From NCBI RefSeq assembly GCF_003815875.1, contig NZ_CP033924.1:3534001-3598000 (forward strand): a DNA stretch of 64,000 nucleotides. Reading direction: 5' to 3'. Below the pieces are notes generated by a model. It saw only the letters and a program-made list of their open reading frames with translations, had not been told where the DNA came from and did no database searches. Made by a program: the position numbers and the translations under genes. This DNA is from Chryseobacterium lactis. GTDB taxonomy: Bacteria > Bacteroidota > Bacteroidia > Flavobacteriales > Weeksellaceae. This document shows, in pieces, positions 45,190 to 53,865 of this stretch. How positions within the stretch are numbered: position 1 is the first letter of the stretch; each line of letters starts with the position of its first letter.

Positions 45190-46068
45190 TCACCTTCTCC
45201 TGTGTATCACTTGCCGTTCATTGGCTGGATTTTTGTAAACCAGCCAATCATTCAAGTCTTTAAAATCTGAATACAAAACACGACAATCTTCTGCTATTTC
45301 ATTTTCGTTTTTAATCATTTCAATAGCTCTGTTTCCTGCCTCGTCATTGTCAAAATAAAGCTCAATATTTTTATAATTTCCGAGAGAGTTTTTAATGTTG
45401 GAAATCATCGATACGGAATTCAAAATGATATAATCAGAAGTGTCTTTTTGTAAAAATTTCTCTACATTTTTAAAGGAAAGAAAATCGAAAAAACCTTCGA
45501 AAATTCGAAGCGATTCTGAATCGTTTTTTATGGTTGAAATATCTTTTTTACCCAAGCAGATTTTTGAATATTTATTGCGGATTTCATAACCGCCAGAATC
45601 GTTCTTGAAACCAATTCCGAAATTATTTTTATCTTTCATTCGGTAATGAATTTCGTATAAGAACTGAGTTTGATTTTCAACTTTCCTTTCTCTCAAATAT
45701 TCCAAAAGTGCAGGGTGCTGGATTTCTTTCACGTCACGTATCTCATAATTTTCGCTAGGGTTTTCGAACTTCTGATCAGGAATATTTTGCTTTTGAAAAG
45801 AAGAAAAACTCTGCTTCTCTGCCCAAACCAAAACTTCATTGACCGAAGCGTTCAGGTACTTCTTCATAAAGTCGGTATTGTTTCCACCGATTCCTTCTGA
45901 AAATAGGTACCATTTGTTTAAACTTTTATTGATTTTAAAAGAGGCTTGGGATTCGCTGGCAAAGGGGTTGAGATACCAAGCTTCTTTTTCATTTTGTTTC
46001 GTGGGAAGGTGTCCGAGAGAAAGGAGGACTTCTTCCAGCGATATGCTGTTGAATTGTTTGCAGTTCAT
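45190..46068 (-). CDS. Toprim domain protein (DNA primase-like)
   Basis: This 292-aa protein starts with a CHC2-like fold region without clear zinc Cys residues (WYLNPFASESQASFKINKSLNKWYLFSEG, ~32-60). The C-terminal toprim domain has LRIFEGFFDFLSF (catalytic Glu) and ELYFDNDEAGNRAIEMI (DxD-type acids). Similar proteins are standard in flavobacterial mobilizable elements and may prime replication after transfer. A repeat cluster lies upstream of its start. Confidence 0.85.
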   Translation of the reverse strand: MNCKQFNSISLEEVLLSLGHLPTKQNEKEAWYLNPFASESQASFKINKSLNKWYLFSEGIGGNNTDFMKKYLNASVNEVLVWAEKQSFSSFQKQNIPDQKFENPSENYEIRDVKEIQHPALLEYLRERKVENQTQFLYEIHYRMKDKNNFGIGFKNDSGGYEIRNKYSKICLGKKDISTIKNDSESLRIFEGFFDFLSFKNVEKFLQKDTSDYIILNSVSMISNIKNSLGNYKNIELYFDNDEAGNRAIEMIKNENEIAEDCRVLYSDFKDLNDWLVYKNPANERQVIHRRR

Positions 46069-46159
46069 TTTGTAATTTTTAATGTTTTTTAGTAATAAAT
46101 AGCAGGTGTCCTGTCGGTTTAAGTGGACGGGTTTGGTTTTGACTAATTTTTGATGAATT

Positions 46160-46290
46160 GATGAGAAAACCTTGTAATTAATTGAATTATCGTATTTTAC
46201 ATCCTCATCAAAATCTCATCATCTCATCAAACTTGAGATGTTTTACTCATCATTCTCTCATCAAAAACAAGGTTTCCAAAATTTGATGAG
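46160..46290. repeat. Iteron-like CTCATC/GATGAG cluster, candidate replication origin
   Basis: Seven copies of CTCATC or its complement lie within 131 nt: plus at 46204, 46215, 46223, 46246 and 46257; minus at 46160 and 46285. A 9-bp inverted repeat (aaaccttgt at 46167 with acaaggttt at 46267) flanks the dense part. It lies between the toprim and primase-helicase-like genes. A replication origin or operator is the simplest reading. Confidence 0.5.
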
Positions 46291-46334
46291 GCTTTTAATG
46301 AGAGATAACAGATTGATTTTCTTTTCATTATCTG

Positions 46335-47573
46335 TTAATTCATCATTTCATCAAATTTTTGGAGAATAAAATTTCTTTCTATTGTAAAATACCGCCCTGT
46401 TTTGTTCTGTTGGAAAAAACTTAAACCATAATCTAGGTCGTATTTGATATAGGCTAATGAATTGTTTTGAGGCTCAAGCTTCCAGATTTCCTTTAGGAGT
46501 TTTCGGACATCATTAACAGTCCAATAATTATTTCTGAACATTTTACCCAGCATACTGAAAATATCTTGCGGTACGCAATGAATCTTGCTGTCTTCTGTGC
46601 TTTCAAAAAATTCATATAGCAGTTCAGTGATCTTTGATTCGAGTTTATTGTTGTTTTTCCAAACCAATTTCTGAAGGGCTTTGGTTCTGATCTCGGAATC
46701 TGTGAACCACATTCTTGTCTCCTTCCGGCTGTGAAATGGTCTTTGGATTAGGTATCGAAGGAAATGGGGAATCTCATTGTTGAGATTGCGTAGAAATTCA
46801 GTGTTCTCGCTTTTGATTGATCTTACTTTAATAATCCAGAATCGGATCTCATTTTCATCAATCTGAATGAAGTTATCTTCATTGTTGGAACAGAGAATGA
46901 ATTTTCCAAAGAATTCTACTTCTTCACGGTCTTTTCCTTTTGCCTCTTTCTTATCTTTATCAGTAGTGGAAAGGTATTTTAGGCGTTCGGTAATTTCCTT
47001 TTTGTCGAAGAATACTTCATCAATAGCAACAATCAACATCGATGTCCAATCCGAATTGAACTGACTGCTGAACGAATCTCCTTTGATGTAGGTCATATTA
47101 AGCCCGAAGATGGATTTCAGCCATTTAATGAATGTGGATTTTCCTGTAGATCTTTCTTTGCTTACAAGACAAAGGATTGGTAACATTTGTATGGGATATT
47201 GCAACAATATTTTAATATAGTCTAAACCCAGTTCCAACTGTTCTCCGAAAATATGTTCCATAAACTTCAAGGAAAATGGATTTTTTTCTTTTAAAGCTTC
47301 AAAGTTGATATTTTCTTCAACAGGCTGGTAAGGGATTTCATTATAAGTATTGTAGAATCCTTGAATGATCTGCTGGTATTGCAGATGGGAGGGGATGCAA
47401 CAGAAGCCATCATACTTGGGAACTTTAGAAACATATACTTTTCCGTAGTCGCTGATAATGGTCTCCTTATTCCAGCGAACTAATATTGAGATCTTATCTC
47501 CGGAAATTAATGGTTTTTCAATCGTTTTATAGTACGTTGTTCCTACTCTTAGATAAGGAATTTTTTCGCTCAT
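46335..47573 (-). CDS. Primase-helicase-like ATPase of the element
   Basis: The frame opens at 47639, but MSEKIPYLRVGTTYY at 47573 looks like the natural start (412 aa). The first 22 residues of the longer form are basic and unlike a domain edge. It has a P-loop (SKERSTGKSTF), a Walker B-like MLIVAIDEVFF and FILCSNNEDNF, as in SF3-type/DUF5906 helicases of phages and mobile elements. With the toprim protein it probably drives autonomous replication of the excised circle. The longer start cannot be excluded. Confidence 0.8.
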   Translation of the reverse strand: MSEKIPYLRVGTTYYKTIEKPLISGDKISILVRWNKETIISDYGKVYVSKVPKYDGFCCIPSHLQYQQIIQGFYNTYNEIPYQPVEENINFEALKEKNPFSLKFMEHIFGEQLELGLDYIKILLQYPIQMLPILCLVSKERSTGKSTFIKWLKSIFGLNMTYIKGDSFSSQFNSDWTSMLIVAIDEVFFDKKEITERLKYLSTTDKDKKEAKGKDREEVEFFGKFILCSNNEDNFIQIDENEIRFWIIKVRSIKSENTEFLRNLNNEIPHFLRYLIQRPFHSRKETRMWFTDSEIRTKALQKLVWKNNNKLESKITELLYEFFESTEDSKIHCVPQDIFSMLGKMFRNNYWTVNDVRKLLKEIWKLEPQNNSLAYIKYDLDYGLSFFQQNKTGRYFTIERNFILQKFDEMMN

Positions 47574-47649
47574 TTTAAAAAGATTTGCTTCCGTAAGGAT
47601 GTTACGGAAAGGTTGAACAATAGTGATTCGGATAAACAAATGAGTTCGT

Positions 47650-47928
47650 CTATCTTTTATACTTTAGAGATTTGACATCGTTTAAAGCATTCATTAGATC
47701 CAAATGGCTGATTCGGTAGAATCGTCCGATTTGTTCCGCTTTAATGTTTCCTTTTAAAATGTGCGAGCGTACGGTCTGATAATCAAGTTTAAGAATTTCT
47801 GAACACTCTTTGATAGAGTACAGCTTCTTTTTCAACTCGATTTCAGGTTCTTTTTTAAGAGAATAAAGTATCTCTTTTACTTCCCCTAATTCATCAAGAA
47901 TGGTTTGGAATGGATTGCTTGTCTGCAT
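47650..47928 (-). CDS. HTH (MerR/excisionase-type) DNA-binding protein
   Basis: This 92-aa protein has a helix-turn-helix of the excisionase/HTH_17 type (YSIKECSEILKLDYQTVRSHILKGNIKAEQIGRFYRI, ~39-75), preceded by a coiled-coil-like segment. Proteins like this in Bacteroidota elements control excision or the replication genes. It lies between the unknown 244-aa gene and the primase-helicase gene. Confidence 0.8.
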   Translation of the reverse strand: MQTSNPFQTILDELGEVKEILYSLKKEPEIELKKKLYSIKECSEILKLDYQTVRSHILKGNIKAEQIGRFYRISHLDLMNALNDVKSLKYKR

Positions 47929-48006
47929 AACGATATTGTTTTATTTGCAGACAAAATTGTATGATTGGAATAACTAATCATACAATTCTACTCAATTGCG
48001 TAAAGT

Positions 48007-48741
48007 TTAATAGCTGATATTAAATAGTTTAGATAATTCCTGATAGATAATCTCTTCAAAATCATTGGGTTTCACAAGGACTGCTCTTGAAAATGTTCCT
48101 TTGTCAAAGGTGGAATTGTATTCATTTTCCATAGCTTCAATAATCCTGGTATCCTGAAAATCTGGATTAATAATATGATTGTCCTTCAAGAATCGGTGTA
48201 TTCTGATAAAAGAAGATTTTTGATCTACAAGTAGATTGTGATTTTCATCAATGAATTTTTTGTCTTTCAAAAAATCAATGAAAATTTCTGAACTGTTTTC
48301 ACCTATCATAATATCAGATAGGCGAATTTCTCTTTTTGTTTTGCTTTCTAAAGCAAAATATAGAAGAAGGGTAGCTTCAGCACCGTTGAGAAAATTCCCC
48401 TGCAACTTCATCATATTACTTGAACTTATTAGGGTGTTAGATTCTTTTCTGTATTGGCCTAAACAGTATTGGATCTTCTCTTCAAAATTATGATTTCTGG
48501 ATGCGTCAATGTCTTTGAAGTGAAAACTGAAAAAATTATCCAACTTTTCGTACCGAATCAAAAACTCATTTTTCATTTTTTCAGTAAGAACAATTTTGCC
48601 AGCTTTCTGTTTGGCTTTGTCAATTCTTTTTGATAGCAACTTTTGAATTCTTTCTCCTCTGATCCGATAATAAATCATCATAGGATAACCTACAAATTCT
48701 TCCCAAAAGTTCCATTGTCCGTATAATTTCTTCTGATCCAT
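48007..48741 (-). CDS. Element protein of unknown function, possibly RteC-like regulator
   Basis: This 244-aa soluble helical protein lies 15 nt after the integrase gene. Its C-terminal half may hold a winged helix (REIRLSDIMIGENSSEIFIDFLKDKKFIDENHNLL, ~136-170). The position next to integrase and the overall build recall RteC-type regulators of Bacteroides elements, but I see no decisive motif. A regulatory role in excision is inference. Confidence 0.5.
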   Translation of the reverse strand: MDQKKLYGQWNFWEEFVGYPMMIYYRIRGERIQKLLSKRIDKAKQKAGKIVLTEKMKNEFLIRYEKLDNFFSFHFKDIDASRNHNFEEKIQYCLGQYRKESNTLISSSNMMKLQGNFLNGAEATLLLYFALESKTKREIRLSDIMIGENSSEIFIDFLKDKKFIDENHNLLVDQKSSFIRIHRFLKDNHIINPDFQDTRIIEAMENEYNSTFDKGTFSRAVLVKPNDFEEIIYQELSKLFNISY

Positions 48742-48756
48742 AAACTAAATTAATAA

Positions 48757-49998
48757 TTATTTAAAAACTTCGTTCATATAATTAACTTTATCATCTTCAC
48801 TTGGTCTGTAATAGGCATTGAAGACCTCTAAACTCGTATGTCCTGTGTAACTCATAATCACTTTGTCCGGAACTTTATTGTTCTTCATTATCGTAATAAA
48901 GCTTCTTCGGGCGGTATGTGAAGATATTCTTTCCCAGAACTCAGTTTTCTTTTCGACAAGTTCATCCCCATACTTCATTGTCTTTTTGATATCCTCTGTG
49001 AAGTCCATTTTCTTGAAAACTTCTTTAATAAATTCATTCATCTTTTGATTGGAAATATTTGGAAGTTCATAATCGTATTTTTCAAGAATTGCTCTGGAAA
49101 TACTGTTTAAAGGAATTGCCAAATTTTTGGATTTACTTTTCAGATCAATCACTCGTATAAAGTCTCCTTGAATATCTTCTTTTGAAATAGAGCTGTAGTT
49201 TCCAAAACGCATTCCGGTTACACAACCAAATACAAATAGATCTCTGACCCTTTCCAATCTCTTACTAGTGCTGAAATCATATTGATGGATTTTTTCTACC
49301 TGCTCGTAGTTAAGTGCTATCTCGTCCGTTCGGAACTTAGGAGGTTTTTTAAAATTGATAAAACCATTGTTGTAAGTGTATTTTTTGCTCAAAGTCCAAT
49401 AAAAGAACGTTTTTAACAATCCCACGTTTCTATGGACGGTATTGGCAGAATGGTCTTTTTCTTCAATACAGTATTTGAGAAACTTATTATAAATCTTTTC
49501 ATCGAAATTCCCTAAGCTTAATTTTAGTTTATATTCCTCTTGGAAATTCTCTAACAACTTTTTGTTATATTCATATCTGTTTTTTGTTGATTTAGATATT
49601 CCTTTTCCTGAATAATCATTTTCTTTTTCTTGAACAAATTCATCGTAGATTCTGAAAAAATCATCCTTTCTTTTGATCTTTTTAAATTCTTCATCAAATC
49701 GTTGTCTTATAATATCAATTGTTATCTCTTCTCCGATGTTCTTGTAACGATTGACAATTTCGGTGAAATAACCGATGTATCTATCGAGTTGTTTTTTTAT
49801 ACTTCTATGGCTCTCGGCTCTTTTTGTTCTTCCATTTAGATCGTTAGGTTGTCGGTTCTCGAAATCCCATTCTTCGGGTTTAATTTTTTCACCAGTAGAA
49901 TAGATAAAATTCTTATTTTCATTTCCAAAATAAGAACGGAAGTAAATTAATGTTTCCTTTTCGCTGTTGGGTTCTTTAAGTTTGAAGGTAGAATTCAT
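48757..49998 (-). CDS. int: Tyrosine recombinase/integrase
   Basis: This 413-aa integrase has an N-terminal arm-binding part, a SAM-like core-binding domain (~110-215) and a catalytic domain. Its residues are Arg264 (TGMRF), His361 and Arg364 (HTARRSF), His387 (YTGHTSLEVF) and the nucleophile Tyr396 or Tyr397 (NAYYRP). It faces the right end of the element, 139 nt from attR, and a pair of arm-type repeats lies just upstream of its start codon. It recombines the 16-nt core with the tRNA-Ser 3' end. Confidence 0.95.
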   Translation of the reverse strand: MNSTFKLKEPNSEKETLIYFRSYFGNENKNFIYSTGEKIKPEEWDFENRQPNDLNGRTKRAESHRSIKKQLDRYIGYFTEIVNRYKNIGEEITIDIIRQRFDEEFKKIKRKDDFFRIYDEFVQEKENDYSGKGISKSTKNRYEYNKKLLENFQEEYKLKLSLGNFDEKIYNKFLKYCIEEKDHSANTVHRNVGLLKTFFYWTLSKKYTYNNGFINFKKPPKFRTDEIALNYEQVEKIHQYDFSTSKRLERVRDLFVFGCVTGMRFGNYSSISKEDIQGDFIRVIDLKSKSKNLAIPLNSISRAILEKYDYELPNISNQKMNEFIKEVFKKMDFTEDIKKTMKYGDELVEKKTEFWERISSHTARRSFITIMKNNKVPDKVIMSYTGHTSLEVFNAYYRPSEDDKVNYMNEVFK

Positions 49999-50000
49999 AA

Positions 50001-50021
50001 GGTGCTAAATTAGGTGCTAAT
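50001..50021 (+). repeat. Arm-type integrase site, right copy
   Basis: Two ggtgctaa units 12 nt apart match the left copy at 38090-38110 at 20 of 21 positions. They lie 2 nt upstream of the integrase start codon, so integrase binding here could also repress its own gene. Confidence 0.75.
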
Positions 50022-50136
50022 ACTTTCATAATTAAACATAAAAACAACTTGTTTTCATTGATACAAATATACTTAAAATATTGATAAATAGGATACTTAT
50101 ACAAAATTAGATATGTTAATTTTAACAAGGTTCATT

Positions 50137-50152
50137 TCCCTCACTCTCCGCA
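50137..50152 (+). other. attR core
   Basis: The 16-nt sequence tccctcactctccgca is identical to the tRNA-Ser 3' end at 38030-38045. It marks the right boundary of the element. Confidence 0.9.
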
Positions 50153-50162
50153 GAAACAAATG

Positions 50163-50192
50163 AAACCTACTGATTATCAGTAGGTTTTTTTT
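50163..50192. terminator. Terminator next to attR (original tRNA-Ser terminator)
   Basis: An 11-bp stem (aaacctactga with tcagtaggttt) with a 3-nt loop, followed by TTTTTTT, starts 10 nt past attR. Its position shows it was the tRNA terminator before integration. It now serves the facing minus-strand SMP-30 gene at most. Confidence 0.8.
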
Positions 50193-50211
50193 ATTTTCTA
50201 TAAATTTCAAT

Positions 50212-51288
50212 TCAATTATCAAGATTAAAGCTTGATATCGTATGAAAGGCATCTATTTCTGTATTCTTTTCGCCTTGAAAAGTATCATAATTAACGACTA
50301 ATAATTTGCCTTTATAGATAATAGTTTCACAAGGGTTATCCAGTTTTCCATCGGAACCGTCTGCATTGTCATTTTCCCAAATCAATGAAATGATATTGGT
50401 ATCTAAGTTGAGTTGATGTACGCTGTTATTTTCATAATTGGCAATAAAAATTGAATTCCTTTTTTCATCATAAAAAAATCCATCACAGCATTTTAGCTCA
50501 TCTGAATCGAAAACTATTGTATTCGATTTTACTTTTCCGTCCCTGTCAAATTCCAGTTTATGAATAACACCATCTCCAAAGTTTCCTGCATACAAATTCC
50601 CTTTTTTATCAAAAGCGATCCCGTCAATTCCTATCGTATATTTAGTAACTTCTGGTTTTAAGGTAAAAGTTGCAATAAGATAATTTTTCTTGTTAACTGA
50701 ATCTAAAAGGATATTTTTAGCATTTAATTCCTTCAATGAGAAACTGTAAATTCCGCTTTCTCTTCTGTTTTTAAATAATGCATCTGTTATATAAACCCTG
50801 TCCTTAAACCACCTTACGGCTTCTCCAAAATTAAATCCTTCAACCAAAACTTCAGCATGTAAAGGTTTTCCGTCTTTTACAATAATTCTGATCAATCTTG
50901 AGAAATTTTCTTTTCCGGTAAAAAACTGATTATCCATGAAATATAGATTCCCATCGGGACCAAACTCCATTCCCATTGGATGTACTTTTTTAGTAATAGG
51001 ATGCAATGGGAGTTTGTCAAACCAAACTACGGGTTTATCATTTTTATCAAAAGTGAGAATTTTGCTGCCATGTTTATCAAATGTAATTGGGTTTGTGATC
51101 GATAAATATAAATTTCCTTTTTTATCTAAAGCCATTCCGTCTGGTGTTTGGCAAGTTTCCCCCAGATCAGCAAACAGGGTTGGCTTGATGAGTTTAGAAT
51201 TTTTATTGTAGGTTATTTCTTGTTTGCTTACTTGCGAAAACAAGTTTAAAGTATTCATTAGCATGAGAATAGCAAGTGTTTTTTTCAT
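50212..51288 (-). CDS. Secreted SMP-30/gluconolactonase-like β-propeller protein
   Basis: This 358-aa protein has a signal peptide (~1-18) and repeated propeller blades with MALDKKGNLYLSI, MEFGPDGNLYFMDNQF, IAFDKKGNLYAGNFGDGVI and NSIFIANYENNSVHQL. These are typical of SMP-30/NHL-like six-bladed propellers. Family members are lactonases or binding proteins, and the metal ligands are not obvious enough to assign a reaction. It is chromosomal, just outside the mobile element. Confidence 0.75.
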   Translation of the reverse strand: MKKTLAILMLMNTLNLFSQVSKQEITYNKNSKLIKPTLFADLGETCQTPDGMALDKKGNLYLSITNPITFDKHGSKILTFDKNDKPVVWFDKLPLHPITKKVHPMGMEFGPDGNLYFMDNQFFTGKENFSRLIRIIVKDGKPLHAEVLVEGFNFGEAVRWFKDRVYITDALFKNRRESGIYSFSLKELNAKNILLDSVNKKNYLIATFTLKPEVTKYTIGIDGIAFDKKGNLYAGNFGDGVIHKLEFDRDGKVKSNTIVFDSDELKCCDGFFYDEKRNSIFIANYENNSVHQLNLDTNIISLIWENDNADGSDGKLDNPCETIIYKGKLLVVNYDTFQGEKNTEIDAFHTISSFNLDN

Positions 51289-51590
51289 TTTTTTTAGTTT
51301 AATTATTTCTTTTTAAATAGGGTTTTTATTTTCGAATATTACTTAACAGAGCGGCCAATAGAATAATAAATCTGATCCTTTTGGTTATTTTAAGCGAATA
51401 TAATCACGTCATTATGATCTTGTTTTGTGCACAGATGAAGAGCCCATTTGGGCATTCAAATAATAGATTCTTACATTTTATCGAATTCATATGCTGAAAC
51501 ATAGTTTTTATAAGCTAAAACAGACTATTCATATTAATTGGTGAACTTTATTTCTATATTTTGTTACTTTGCTGTCAATTAAAATAGGAT
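51289..51590. other. Gene-free divergent intergenic region
   Basis: These 302 nt separate the divergent SMP-30-like and histidine kinase genes. The DNA is AT-rich and must hold both promoters. I see no exact TAnnTTTG box and no other structure. Confidence 0.5.
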
Positions 51591-52664
51591 ATGAGTTTTA
51601 TCAACAGAATTGACTTAAAAAGAATGGCTCTCCATTGTCTATACTGGATTTTATTTTTGCTGTTTTCTTTTTCAAATAAATCTGACAATGAAGATTCTTA
51701 TGCATTCATTTTTATTTATTCCTTTAAAACTTTAGCACAAGCAGCTGTTGCCTATGGTTTAATCTATTGGATTGTGCCGGAAACATTAAATAAAAAAAAA
51801 TATTTACTTTTTGTCATTTTTGCTTTAGGCTGGATTTATATTATTCTCGCTTTTTTAATGATTTTAAAATTTTATTATCTCGAACCCAAATTCCCAACTT
51901 TCTTCAATGATTGGCTTGGACATAAAATGACGCTTGTTGAACGTCTTACTTCGGGCAGTCTGATGATAAGAGAGTCCTCTTTTATCACATATCCTGCAAT
52001 TATTTTAGGATTTATCAGTTTTAATCGCAAACAACAGAGGCTTTTAAAATTGGAAGAAGAAAAAAAATCAATCGAATTAAAGGTGCTGAAAAATCAACTA
52101 AATCCTCATTTTCTATTTAATACTTTAAATAATCTATATGCTTTAACACTAAAAAAAGACGATAGAGCGCCTGAAATAATTGCTAAATTATCTGAGATCT
52201 TAGACTTTGTTTTATACCGTTGCAATGAAGATTATGTTCCTATTGAAAAAGAAATAGCGCTGATTGAAAATTATATTGCTTTGGAAAAATTGCGTTATGA
52301 CGAAAACAGATTGGATATTTTATTGACGAAAGATATTCAGGAAAGCAATAAAATTTCGCCTTTGATTGTATTGACGTTTATCGAAAACGCCTTTAAGCAT
52401 GGTGTCATTAATGAAACTGAAAAAGCAACAATCAGACTGAATTTGGAAAGTAAAAAAGAACAGATTATTTTTAGTATTGAGAATACAAAACCTCAAAATG
52501 AACTGGCTCAAATGACAAACAAATCTAAAATTGGCTTAGAAAACGTCCGGAAACAATTGGATTTATTATATCCAAAAAGACATCAGCTGGAAATTGAAGA
52601 AACCCAGATGTTTTATAAAGTTAAACTTTGTTTGAAAAACCAAAACAGAAAAGAACTTTTATAA
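51591..52664 (+). CDS. LytS/YehU-type sensor histidine kinase
   Basis: This 357-aa protein has four membrane helices (within ~15-145). A kinase core follows with the phosphoacceptor His173 in NPHFLFNTLN, typical of the His_kinase (LytS) family, and an ATPase part with FIENAFKHGV (N box, ~262-271) and SKIGLENVRKQLDLLYP (~315-331). It lacks a large periplasmic sensor, so the signal may be membrane-borne. It pairs with the LytTR regulator gene 63 nt downstream. Confidence 0.92.
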   Translation: MSFINRIDLKRMALHCLYWILFLLFSFSNKSDNEDSYAFIFIYSFKTLAQAAVAYGLIYWIVPETLNKKKYLLFVIFALGWIYIILAFLMILKFYYLEPKFPTFFNDWLGHKMTLVERLTSGSLMIRESSFITYPAIILGFISFNRKQQRLLKLEEEKKSIELKVLKNQLNPHFLFNTLNNLYALTLKKDDRAPEIIAKLSEILDFVLYRCNEDYVPIEKEIALIENYIALEKLRYDENRLDILLTKDIQESNKISPLIVLTFIENAFKHGVINETEKATIRLNLESKKEQIIFSIENTKPQNELAQMTNKSKIGLENVRKQLDLLYPKRHQLEIEETQMFYKVKLCLKNQNRKELL

Positions 52665-52727
52665 GACTGGCAACAGACGATTCAAAATCATTAAATTAGC
52701 TTTTAGAATTCAAACTACTTATCTTAA

Positions 52728-53432
52728 ATGAAACATAGGTGTATTATTGTTGACGACGAACCTTTTGCGAGGGAATTAATCGCTTCTCATTTGGCTCATT
52801 TTGACAATTTTGAGGTAATAGATTCTTTTGAAAATGCATTAAAAGCATATTCTTTTTTAGAGCATCATTCTGTTGATCTTATCTTTTTAGATATTGAAAT
52901 GCCTTTGATGAAAGGAAATGATTTTTTGAAAAAACTAAAAAACCCACCTAAAGTAATTTTTACAACTGCTTACAGAGAATATGCCGTTGAGGGCTACGAA
53001 CTTAATGTGATTGATTATCTTTTGAAGCCGATTACTTTTGACCGTTTTTTTGTTTCAATAGAAAAATTTAAGCAATTTCAAACTCCCGGAAAAGAAAGTG
53101 ATACAGCATCTGAAAGTCATATTTTTGTAACAAGTGGCAACAAAAATATTAAAATTATCTTTGATGAAATTTTGTATATTGAAAGCCTGAAAGATTACAT
53201 AACTATTCATTTGGAAAATGGAAAATCACATCATGTAAAACAGAATATCTCGGTTTTTGAAAAGTTATTGAATTCTGAGTTTATCCGTATTCATCGTTCT
53301 TTTATTATTCAGACAAAAAAAATAACCGCTTACACTAAAAACGAAATTGAAATAAACTCTGTAGAAATTCCCATTGGAATTAGCTACAAGGAAAATTGGC
53401 TGAATTATTTAGAAACCTATATTCTAAAATAA
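52728..53432 (+). CDS. LytTR family response regulator
   Basis: This 234-aa protein has a receiver domain (acidic Asp9/Asp10, phosphorylation site Asp55 in FLDIEMP, Lys100 in YLLKP) and a C-terminal LytTR DNA-binding domain (~130-230, ILYIESLKDYITIHLENG, FIRIHRSFII). It is the partner of the upstream LytS-like kinase. The target genes are unknown. Confidence 0.93.
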   Translation: MKHRCIIVDDEPFARELIASHLAHFDNFEVIDSFENALKAYSFLEHHSVDLIFLDIEMPLMKGNDFLKKLKNPPKVIFTTAYREYAVEGYELNVIDYLLKPITFDRFFVSIEKFKQFQTPGKESDTASESHIFVTSGNKNIKIIFDEILYIESLKDYITIHLENGKSHHVKQNISVFEKLLNSEFIRIHRSFIIQTKKITAYTKNEIEINSVEIPIGISYKENWLNYLETYILK

Positions 53433-53865
53433 TAAAAACTCGAATCTCATTATTATTGAAGAGCCGGTTTTTGTGATGATGTGCTCGACAGTACTCCCTC
53501 ACTCTTTTTTGAATAACATTTGTTGAGTTTTGTGCGAAAGCAGGAAGAGAAAAGCTCAGGTATAATCCGACAATAAATAACGCCCTTTTTTCATGGTAAG
53601 TTTATTTGTTTTTTAAGTAGAACCTTATTAAACAAATATAACGCAATTGTTATTGTAAATATTTCAATAATAATGGATTATGTTTTAATGTTATTTTAAA
53701 ACTATACCAATGCTTCAGATTAAATTATCATATAATACGGTTCATCATTGTAAAATAAGATGCAGTAAATCAGGTAATTCCTTATATTAGCTTTCTAAAG
53801 CTATTTTAAAAGAATAGCAGACTAAGTAAAAAACGATTTACCTGACATCGGTAAATATCATAACC
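53433..53865. other. Gene-free stretch after the two-component genes
   Basis: No gene is seen in these 433 nt. An 11-nt match to the element's att core (tccctcactct) occurs at 53495-53505 without a tRNA. The rest is AT-rich. Confidence 0.55.

Larger units (their letters stand above)
38030..50152. mobile_element. 12.1-kb integrative mobilizable element in tRNA-Ser
   Basis: The element is bounded by 16-nt direct repeats, the left one being the tRNA 3' end. It carries a 21-bp arm-type repeat inside each end and has all its genes on the minus strand. From right to left these are a tyrosine integrase, an unknown protein, an HTH protein, a primase-helicase-like ATPase, a toprim protein, a MobC-like protein, a relaxase and a coiled-coil membrane protein. 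A five-gene cargo operon follows. No type IV secretion genes are present, so transfer would need a helper conjugative element. The DNA is more AT-rich than the flanks. Confidence 0.9.

Noticed and set aside
50212..53432. SMP-30-like gene and LytS/LytTR pair as the sensing part of the mobile peptide system
   Set aside because: They lie outside attR and look chromosomal. Tempting by analogy with ComX-ComP, but nothing in the sequence links them.
53495..53505. Second attachment site beyond attR
   Set aside because: Only 11 of 16 core bases match, with no tRNA, arm repeats or integrase nearby. Chance or an old remnant cannot be separated.
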